From NCBI RefSeq assembly GCF_001665625.1, contig NZ_LZSY01000110.1, forward strand, positions 167,875 to 231,874: a stretch of 64,000 bases of DNA, in the 5' to 3' direction. Each line of letters begins with the position of its first letter. Within the stretch, counting starts at the first letter, position 1. The translations under genes were made by a program, and so were the position numbers. This stretch comes from Mycolicibacterium peregrinum (GTDB lineage Bacteria; Actinomycetota; Actinomycetes; Mycobacteriales; Mycobacteriaceae). The notes under the pieces were generated by a model. That model saw only the letters and a program-made list of their open reading frames with translations. It had not been told where the DNA came from and ran no database searches. Below are positions 42,109 to 48,376 of the stretch, one piece after another.

Positions 42109-42635
42109 AAGACCCGGCTGCCCGTCTTCGACAGCTCGAAGCCGTGGTCACCGATCACGCACACCGTGCTCACGTCGGTGACGGCGCACGTCCCGGTGTC
42201 GGGGTAGACAAGCTTGCTGCCCGCGGGAAGCAGCTTGTAGTCAGCGGGGTCAACCGTGCGGTCACGCGGCTCTTTGTAGTCCGTGTACTTCTCCATGTTG
42301 GCCAGATCCCCGGTGGAGAATTTTGCCGGATCGAGTTGCATGGCCGCGAAAACGCTGACGAAGTTGCTCGTGGTACCGGGCAGCGCACCCCAGCAGGTGG
42401 CTTGCTTCATTGGTGGATTGGCACGGCCGGTGTAGGTGATCCGGCAGCGGTACCCGCCCGGGGTGACGAACTGCGCGCCGTTCGTCGTCGGATAGTTGTA
42501 ATACGTGTTGTAGGGGTGAACATCCACCGCGGTGTAACCACCGAGATCCGGGATCTGCCCCGGATCGGCCCCGGCCACCGGCGATGTCAGTGAAACCACT
42601 GCTAGGAAGGCCGCCCCCACCACGATCCGTGCCAT
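42105..42635 (-). CDS. Secreted hypothetical protein
   Basis: 176 residues with a clear signal peptide ending AGA (MARIVVGAAFLAVVSLTSPV). The mature protein has four Cys residues (PGGYRCRITY, KQATCWGALPG, GTCAVTDVSTVCVIG), probably two disulphides, and Tyr-rich N-terminal YNTYYNYPTTNG. It resembles small exported mycobacterial proteins of unknown role. It follows the HxlR regulator start-to-end in the same orientation but with a gap, so co-regulation is uncertain. Confidence 0.82.
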   Translation of the reverse strand: MARIVVGAAFLAVVSLTSPVAGADPGQIPDLGGYTAVDVHPYNTYYNYPTTNGAQFVTPGGYRCRITYTGRANPPMKQATCWGALPGTTSNFVSVFAAMQLDPAKFSTGDLANMEKYTDYKEPRDRTVDPADYKLLPAGSKLVYPDTGTCAVTDVSTVCVIGDHGFELSKTGSRVF

Positions 42636-42644
42636 GCGGTGAGC

Positions 42645-43292
42645 CTATCGGCCCGGCGGGAACACCGAACGCAGCATTTTCACGTCACCCTGGAAAGCTC
42701 CGTCGGCGATGGCCTGGTCCACGGTGATCGCGCCGACGGCGAGTCCTACGACGCTGTCGGGCGAGGCGGTGAGGACCGCACCGGGCCGCTCCTTCGGGAC
42801 GAAGGCACTCGGACCGTGCTCATCGATGCGCAAGGTCATCAGAAAGCCGTCGGTCTCGATCCCGAGTTCGACGGCCGGGGTGGCCGTGACGCCGAGAAGC
42901 AGGGCAGGCAGGGCGAGGGTGAGCCAGCGCGGCCGGAACTCATCTTCGCCACGCCCCGTCGCCAGCAGCGGAACGCCCCACCTTCCGAGCGCCTCCATCG
43001 GCTCACGGAGCGTCGCACCCCAGGGCGTGAGTCCGTAGACGACCCCGGTGTCATCGAGGCGTCGTTCGACGATTCCGTTCGTCTCCATGGTGCGAAGCCG
43101 CTCCGCCAGGAGATTGGTGGCAATCCCTGCGAGCGAGGCCTTCAACTCGCCGTACCGCATCGCACCGGGAAGCAACTCCCGCACGATCAGCAGCGTCCAG
43201 CGGTCACCCACAACATCCAGCGACCGAGCGAGAGCGCAGAACTGCCCATAGGAGCGGGAAACCTTCCCGGTTTGATTGATGTTTTCAACCAT
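42645..43292 (-). CDS. HxlR-type winged-helix transcriptional regulator
   Basis: 215 residues from ATG 43292; a TTG at 43307 lies inside the palindrome and is less likely. N-terminal HxlR DNA-binding domain: CALARSLDVVGDRWTLLIVR, ELLPGAMRYGELKASLAGI and TNLLAERLRTMETNGIVERR. A ~100-residue C-terminal domain resembling an SCP2-like lipid-binding fold follows (GFLMTLRIDEHGPSAF). This combination is common in actinobacterial HxlR proteins. It is divergent from the DUF1761 membrane gene and probably controls it and itself. Confidence 0.9.
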   Translation of the reverse strand: MVENINQTGKVSRSYGQFCALARSLDVVGDRWTLLIVRELLPGAMRYGELKASLAGIATNLLAERLRTMETNGIVERRLDDTGVVYGLTPWGATLREPMEALGRWGVPLLATGRGEDEFRPRWLTLALPALLLGVTATPAVELGIETDGFLMTLRIDEHGPSAFVPKERPGAVLTASPDSVVGLAVGAITVDQAIADGAFQGDVKMLRSVFPPGR

Positions 43293-43294
43293 AC

Positions 43295-43307
43295 TTGATT
43301 TTATCAA
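43295..43307. promoter_or_regulatory. Inverted repeat in the HxlR/DUF1761 divergent promoter
   Basis: TTGATTTTATCAA is a perfect 5+3+5 inverted repeat directly upstream of the HxlR gene start. A related half site (TTGATTGATG, 43272-43281) occurs at the start of the HxlR coding region. AT-rich against the GC-rich surroundings, it is a likely HxlR binding site. Confidence 0.55.
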
Positions 43308-43347
43308 TCAGGTTGGGAGGATGTCGGACGAGGAGGGGTGATTTCGC

Positions 43348-43767
43348 ATGGTGTTGAGCATCAGTTGGTTGGCAGTAGTCGCGGCCACCGCGGTCGGAAT
43401 GGCGATCGCGTGGGTCTGGTACAGCGACTGGGGCCTGGCCGGCAGCGCCTGGCGACAGCTGACCGGGGTGACCAAGGAGGACTCGGAGCGAGTGGGCAAG
43501 CGCCCCTTCGTCGTTCTACTGGTGTCGCTACTCGTGACGGCGATCGCGCTCACCGCCGCCTGCTCTATTACCTTCGGGTTCTTCGGCAGTGATTCCCTCT
43601 GGCTCGCCCTGGCGGTCGGAGCTGCGGCCTGGCTCGGGCTGTCGCTGTCTACGTTGGCACAGCACAACGCTTTCGAGTTGAAGCCGGCACGGCTCACCGT
43701 GATCAACAGCGCGTATCAACTGGCGTTGTTCATCGGCATGACTCTGGTCATCGGCCTGCTGGCGTAG
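43348..43767 (+). CDS. DUF1761 membrane protein
   Basis: 139 residues. Four hydrophobic helices: ISWLAVVAATAVGMAIAWVW, VVLLVSLLVTAIALTAACSI, LWLALAVGAAAWLGLSLSTL and INSAYQLALFIGMTLVIGLL, with the DUF1761 loop YSDWGLAGSAWRQLTG between helices 1 and 2. Function unknown. It is transcribed divergently from an HxlR regulator gene that probably senses the same signal. It ends nine bases from the convergent DUF4143 gene. Confidence 0.88.
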   Translation: MVLSISWLAVVAATAVGMAIAWVWYSDWGLAGSAWRQLTGVTKEDSERVGKRPFVVLLVSLLVTAIALTAACSITFGFFGSDSLWLALAVGAAAWLGLSLSTLAQHNAFELKPARLTVINSAYQLALFIGMTLVIGLLA

Positions 43768-43775
43768 GCCCCGCC

Positions 43776-45041
43776 TCACGGCCCTAGCAGCGCCAACGGA
43801 ATCACCGCCACGCCATCTGGCCGTCGGTACGCGAATTGTCCGGTGTTCACGACGATCCGCTCCACCAACCGGTCACCGATCTGCCCCTTGAGCCAGTTGA
43901 GATGGCGTACGTCCTTGTCGTCGACGGTTGGCGCCAGCTTCACTTCGATCGCGATCACTCTCATCCCCGGCCCTTCGACGATCAAATCGATCTCGTGGTC
44001 GCCGTTTTGAGTGCGAAGGTGCCCGACCGTTGCTTCGACAGCTTCCGCGTATACCCTAATCGACTGCGCGACAAGAGATTCGAACAGCGCTCCGAGCCAC
44101 ATGCCGGCCGGCCCCGGAGCGGTCATCCCACCGAGCAATGCATCGACGTCGACGCCGAACAACGCTGCCGCAAGTGCTGGGTCTACAAGGTGATGCTTGG
44201 GAGTCTTCGTCAGCCGCTTGAGCGGGGTGAAGGACGGAATCCATGGACTGATCGGGTCAAGAATGAACAGTCGCTGCAGGTGTTCACGGTATTGGGCGAC
44301 GGTCTGCCTGGCAGGCTTATCAGACTCGCCCGGCGTAGCGGAATCGAGGATCACGCTGTAAGCCGCATCCGTCGACGTTGCCGCCCCGTACGCTGCGAGC
44401 CAAGCCCGCAACGCAGCAGGTTGACGGACTGCCATCCCGTTCTCGGGAAGTTCGCGCTCAACGATTCGGCTCAAGTATCCGTTGAGCTGCGCACGCCGGA
44501 CCCGCGGAGGTAGATCCCGAATCCCCGGGAATCCAGAGCGCACAATTTCTTCGGCATAATCGGGCAAGGCAACGTCGGTCTGCCCTTCAACCAGCCTCTG
44601 GCGGCCGCCCAGTAGGGAACGAAGCGATACCGCCGTGCTGGTCAGGCCTCGCTCGGAAACGGACATCGGCCGCATGATCACGCTGAGGATGCGGCCCGCA
44701 CCGGAATGGATCCTGGTGCCTGCCGCTACCTGCGCCGATCCCGTTAACAGAAATCTCCCACCTTCCGGCGACTGATCGACGCCACGGCGGACTCGGTCCC
44801 ATATCGACGGGAGTAGCTGCCATTCATCGATGAGAATCGGCGGAGTCAGCCGATCGATCAGTCCGAGGTCAGCCGCCAGTGCCGATCGCTGCCCATCGTC
44901 ATCCAGTTTCAGGGTCGACGTGGCTCGCTGGGCCGCGGTGGCCGTCTTCCCCACTCCCTTGGCGCCTTCCAGTGCGATGGCGGCGGTGTACGGAAACAGG
45001 TCGTCGAGGAGCTGGTCAACCAACCTCGGTCGATATGCCAC
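43776..45041 (-). CDS. AAA ATPase with C-terminal DUF4143 (PD-(D/E)xK-like)
   Basis: 421 residues from GTG 45041. P-loop ALEGAKGVGKTATAAQ, Walker B PPILIDEWQLLPS and sensor LLTGSAQV lie in the N-terminal half. The C-terminal half is DUF4143 with EIDLIVEGPGMRVIAIEVKL, a D...EVK pattern of PD-(D/E)xK nuclease folds. Such standalone proteins are scattered in bacteria and archaea, often with few copies per strain, and may act in defence or toxin-like roles, which is not established. Lower GC than neighbours and three iterons before the start suggest autonomous, self-regulated accessory DNA. Confidence 0.9.
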   Translation of the reverse strand: MAYRPRLVDQLLDDLFPYTAAIALEGAKGVGKTATAAQRATSTLKLDDDGQRSALAADLGLIDRLTPPILIDEWQLLPSIWDRVRRGVDQSPEGGRFLLTGSAQVAAGTRIHSGAGRILSVIMRPMSVSERGLTSTAVSLRSLLGGRQRLVEGQTDVALPDYAEEIVRSGFPGIRDLPPRVRRAQLNGYLSRIVERELPENGMAVRQPAALRAWLAAYGAATSTDAAYSVILDSATPGESDKPARQTVAQYREHLQRLFILDPISPWIPSFTPLKRLTKTPKHHLVDPALAAALFGVDVDALLGGMTAPGPAGMWLGALFESLVAQSIRVYAEAVEATVGHLRTQNGDHEIDLIVEGPGMRVIAIEVKLAPTVDDKDVRHLNWLKGQIGDRLVERIVVNTGQFAYRRPDGVAVIPLALLGP

Positions 45042-45050
45042 GAAGCGAAT

Positions 45051-45110
45051 CTAACAAATCGCAGGGTATCTATCTAACAAATCGCAGCAATTCGACCTAA
45101 CAGATCGCAG
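45051..45110. repeat. Three iterons with exact 23-bp period upstream of the DUF4143 gene
   Basis: CTAACAAATCGCAG occurs at 45051-45064 and 45074-45087 exactly, and CTAACAGATCGCAG at 45097-45110 with one change. Starts are 23 bp apart, about two helical turns, so all copies face a similar side of the DNA. They begin nine bases before the DUF4143 GTG and probably bind a regulator, perhaps the gene's own product. Confidence 0.85.
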
Positions 45111-45231
45111 CATAGTCAGCGTTCGCGTGTGGAAAACGCCGACCGGCGACTAGATGAAAAACCAGGTGAATGTATGCCGTCGGCCTGCCGGAGCAGAAAG
45201 GGACGGTCCACCAGAGCCGACCAAAAACGCG

Positions 45232-45307
45232 TGGAGCCACCCAGGGGAATCGAACCCCTGACCTATTCATTACGAGTGAATTGCTCTACCGACTGAGCTA
45301 GGGTGGC
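45232..45307 (-). tRNA. tRNA-Thr (anticodon CGU), CCA encoded
   Basis: Reverse strand 45307-45232 folds as a complete cloverleaf: acceptor GCCACCC/GGGTGGC, D arm with TAGCTCAGTCGGTAGAGC, anticodon stem ATTCA/TGAAT with loop CTCGTAA (anticodon CGT), T arm AGGGGTTCGATTCCCCT, discriminator T and encoded CCA at 45234-45232. Reads ACG codons. No duplicated 3' end was found nearby, so it does not look like a used integration site. Confidence 0.97.
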
Positions 45308-45363
45308 GCACCCGGGCGAACCGGGCGGCACCACTTTACGGCAGACGCTGCCCAGGACCCAAC

Positions 45364-46572
45364 TCACCCACGTAGCGCCTGCCCGACGGTCGCCACCATG
45401 GCGTCGACGGCGAACTTCGGCTTGACGTTGACGGCCAGCGCTTCACGGCATTCCAGCACCGCCTCAATACAGCGCAGCAGCCGGTCGGGTGGCACGTGGG
45501 CGGCCATGGCCTCCACCTTCTCGGCCATGTCCGGGTGGTTCGCCGTGACACCGCCGGCGCCCGACGACACCAGCAGGGCATCGCGGAAGTAGGTGGCCAG
45601 GTCGATCAGGGCCCGATCCAGCGCATCGCGGGAGGCGCGGGTCTGCCGTGATTTCTGCCGTCGCTCCAGCTCTTTGAGCGCACCGGCAGTCCCGCGGGTG
45701 GTGGCGGCGGTACCCTTTCCGGTCCCACCTGCCCCCAGGGCGGTCTTGAGCTCCTCGGTCTCGGTCTCGTTGCGCCCCGCGGTCAACGCCAGTGCCTCGG
45801 ACTCGGCCACGGCGACCATCTCCTCGGCCGCCGCGAACGCCCGCGCCGGCGTCGCAGCGTCGCGGGCCAGCCCGAGCGCCCGCTTCCGACGGTCCCTGGC
45901 CTCGGGATCGGTCGCCAGCCGCCGGGCCCGCCCCACATGGCCGCCGCTGACGGAGGCCGCCCAGCGTGCGTCTGCCTCGGGCAGCCCGTCACCGGAGATC
46001 AGCACATCGGCGATGGCGTCCACCGACGGCGTGGTCAGCGCCACGTGCCGGCACCGGGAACGCAGCGTGATCGCGATGTCCTCGGGGTCCACCGACGGCG
46101 CGCAGAGCAGGAACACAGTCGACGCCGGTGGCTCCTCCACCACCTTGAGCAGCGCGTTGGCCGCGCCCTCGGTGAGCCGGTCGGCATCCTCGATCACCAC
46201 GACCTGCCACCGCCCGGTCCCGGGCCGGCGCGAGGCGATCTGGACGATCTCGCGCATCTCCTTGACCGCAATCGACAGTCCCTCGGGCACGATGCGGCGC
46301 ACATCGGCGTGGGTTCCGGCCATCGTCGTCGTACAGGCCCGGCATTCACCGCACCCCGGCGTCCCCTCTGACGTGCACTGCAGGGCCGCCGCGAAGCACA
46401 GTGCGGCAACCGAACGCCCCGATCCGGGCGGGCCGGTGATCAGCCAGGCATGTGTCATGGTCCCCACGGTGATGCCACTGTGTGGCGAATCACCTCGGGC
46501 CGCCGACGCGGCCGCCACCAGCTCCTGTTCCACCGCATGCTGGCCCACCAGCCGCGAAAAGACCCCGCTCAT
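45364..46572 (-). CDS. holB: DNA polymerase III subunit delta' (HolB, Rv3644c homologue)
   Basis: 402 residues from ATG 46572; the frame is open three more codons upstream. Clamp-loader AAA fold: WLITGPPGSGRSVAALCFAA (modified P loop), four-Cys zinc module GTPGCGECRACTTTMAGTHA with a Cys upstream, VVIEDADRLTEGAANALLKV and EEPPASTVFLL. Delta' is the stator of the clamp loader that loads the beta clamp in replication. The C-terminal domain is longer and Ala/Thr/Arg-rich in its linker (ALGAGGTGKGTAATTRGTAG), typical of mycobacteria. Confidence 0.94.
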   Translation of the reverse strand: MSGVFSRLVGQHAVEQELVAAASAARGDSPHSGITVGTMTHAWLITGPPGSGRSVAALCFAAALQCTSEGTPGCGECRACTTTMAGTHADVRRIVPEGLSIAVKEMREIVQIASRRPGTGRWQVVVIEDADRLTEGAANALLKVVEEPPASTVFLLCAPSVDPEDIAITLRSRCRHVALTTPSVDAIADVLISGDGLPEADARWAASVSGGHVGRARRLATDPEARDRRKRALGLARDAATPARAFAAAEEMVAVAESEALALTAGRNETETEELKTALGAGGTGKGTAATTRGTAGALKELERRQKSRQTRASRDALDRALIDLATYFRDALLVSSGAGGVTANHPDMAEKVEAMAAHVPPDRLLRCIEAVLECREALAVNVKPKFAVDAMVATVGQALRG

Positions 46573-46675
46573 CGTCCCCAACAGTAGTGGTCAAGCCGAC
46601 ACAACCACGTCACAGCAGGCGCTCAACGTCCCTGGGGCCCGATACGGTGAACGGGTGACCGCGGAGGCAATACCC

Positions 46676-48280
46676 ATGAGGCGAATCAATGCATTCGTCC
46701 GATGGGTGGCGCGTACCCCGTGGCCGGTGTTCACACTGGGCATGCTGCAGGCCGACATCATCGGCGCGCTGTTCGTGCTCGGCTTCCTGCGCTTCGGTCT
46801 GCCTCCCGAGGACCGCATCCAGCTCCAGGATCTGCCAGTGCTCAACCTGGCGATCTTCCTGGGGTATCTGTTCGTGTCGTTCACCGTCGGCGCCTACCTG
46901 GCCCTGCGCCTGCTGATCCCGGTGATCCGGTGGCAGCGCCGCGACACCCTGCTGACGAAGTCGGACCCCGGCATCACCGAGTTGGCCCGCGTACGGGCGC
47001 TGAAGATGCCCTTTTACCGCACCCTGATCAGCGTCACGAACTGGCTGCTGGGCTCGATCGTGTTCATCGTGGCCAGCTGGCCGGTGGCCAGTAAGTCGGC
47101 CCCCGTGGTTCTCGTCGCCACCGCACTCGGGGCGACGGCCACGGCGATCATCGGCTACCTGCAGTCCGAGCGGGTGCTGCGGCCGGTCGCGGTAGCCGCG
47201 CTGCGCGGCGGGGTTCCGGAGAACTTCCGCGCCCCAGGGGTGATTCTGCGCCAGGTGCTGACCTGGGTGCTGTCGACGGGCGTGCCGGTCCTTGCCATCG
47301 TCCTGGCGCTGGTGGCCAGCAAGTTCTCGATCCTGACCGCATCGGCGGACCGGCTGATCACCCCGCTGTTGCTGTTGGCCGTGGCCGCGCTGGTGATCGG
47401 GCTGTCCGGCACCGTGCTGGTGGCGATGTCGATCGCCGACCCGCTGCGCCAGCTGCGCTGGGCGTTGGGCGAGGTGCAGCGCGGTAACTACAACGCGCAC
47501 ATGCAGATCTACGACGCCAGCGAGCTGGGCCTGCTGCAGGCCGGGTTCAACGACATGGTGCGCGAGCTGGCCGAGCGGCAACGACTACGTGACCTGTTCG
47601 GTCGCTATGTGGGTGAGGACGTCGCCCGACGCGCCCTGGAGCGCGGCACCGAGCTCGGCGGCCAGGAACGCGATGTGGCGGTGCTGTTCGTGGACCTGGT
47701 GGGTTCGACGCATCTGGCGTCGACGATCCCGGCCGGCGACGTGGTGAACCTGCTCAACGAGTTCTTCCGGGTCATCGTCGACACGGTCAACCGGCACGGC
47801 GGATTCGTCAACAAGTTCCAGGGTGACGCGGCCCTGGCCATTTTCGGTGCCCCGATCGAGCATCCCGACGCCTCCGGCGGCGCGCTCGCGGCGTCGCGTG
47901 AACTGCACGACGAGCTGCTCAGCGTGCTGGGCACCGACACCGAGTTCGGTATCGGTGTGTCGGCCGGGCGCGCGATCGCCGGCCATATCGGTGCTCAGGC
48001 CCGGTTCGAGTACACCGTGATCGGTGATCCGGTGAACGAGGCCGCCCGCCTCACCGAGCTCGCCAAGCTGGAGGAGGGCCATGTGCTGGCCTCGGCGATC
48101 GCGGTCAGCGGCGCCCTGGACGCCGAGGCACTGAGCTGGGACGTCGGCGAGATCGTCGAATTGCGCGGACGCACCGTGCCCACTCAGCTGGCCCGCCCGA
48201 TGAATCTGGTCCTGCCACGGGATCTGGAGCGCGAAGCCGAACGCGATGTCACCGACGACGATGTGCGGAGCTCGACCTAG
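46676..48280 (+). CDS. Membrane class III adenylate cyclase (Rv3645 homologue)
   Basis: 534 residues from ATG 46676 with GGAGG nine bases upstream; GTG 46655 would add seven residues. Six hydrophobic helices (~15-255), a HAMP domain (MSIADPLRQLRWALGEVQRG), then a CHD catalytic domain: VLFVDLVGSTHLAST with a metal Asp, GGFVNKFQGDAALAIFGAP with the second metal Asp, and YTVIGDPVNEAARL with the transition-state Asn. All catalytic residues seen are conserved, so it should make cAMP. In M. tuberculosis the homologue is the main cyclase and is tied to fatty-acid tolerance. Confidence 0.95.
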   Translation: MRRINAFVRWVARTPWPVFTLGMLQADIIGALFVLGFLRFGLPPEDRIQLQDLPVLNLAIFLGYLFVSFTVGAYLALRLLIPVIRWQRRDTLLTKSDPGITELARVRALKMPFYRTLISVTNWLLGSIVFIVASWPVASKSAPVVLVATALGATATAIIGYLQSERVLRPVAVAALRGGVPENFRAPGVILRQVLTWVLSTGVPVLAIVLALVASKFSILTASADRLITPLLLLAVAALVIGLSGTVLVAMSIADPLRQLRWALGEVQRGNYNAHMQIYDASELGLLQAGFNDMVRELAERQRLRDLFGRYVGEDVARRALERGTELGGQERDVAVLFVDLVGSTHLASTIPAGDVVNLLNEFFRVIVDTVNRHGGFVNKFQGDAALAIFGAPIEHPDASGGALAASRELHDELLSVLGTDTEFGIGVSAGRAIAGHIGAQARFEYTVIGDPVNEAARLTELAKLEEGHVLASAIAVSGALDAEALSWDVGEIVELRGRTVPTQLARPMNLVLPRDLEREAERDVTDDDVRSST

Positions 48281-48291
48281 ACGCACCTCAC

Positions 48292-48354
48292 CGCCGAATG
48301 GCCAGTTATTGCACACCTTTTCGCGAAGCACGTGACATAACTGGCCGCTCGGCG
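48292..48354. terminator. 18-bp interrupted inverted repeat between convergent genes
   Basis: Bases 48292-48309 (CGCCGAATGGCCAGTTAT) and 48337-48354 are reverse complements except for two adjacent mismatches, around a 27-base loop. It lies between the cyclase stop and the topA stop and probably ends both transcripts. Its outer CGCCGAA and inner GGC resemble the arms of the repeat at 12093-12155. Confidence 0.6.
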
Positions 48355-48376
48355 CACAACACGGGGCTCGAGCAGG

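Noticed and set aside
45051..45110. CRISPR array
   Set aside because: Only three 14-bp repeats with 9-bp gaps; far too short for CRISPR repeats or spacers.
45121..45231. Integration site at the 3' end of tRNA-Thr
   Set aside because: No second copy of the tRNA 3' end and no integrase near; the DUF4143 gene alone is not enough.
45593..46675. In-frame extension of the adenylate cyclase ORF across holB
   Set aside because: Antisense to holB; family length and a ribosome site place the start at 46676 or 46655.
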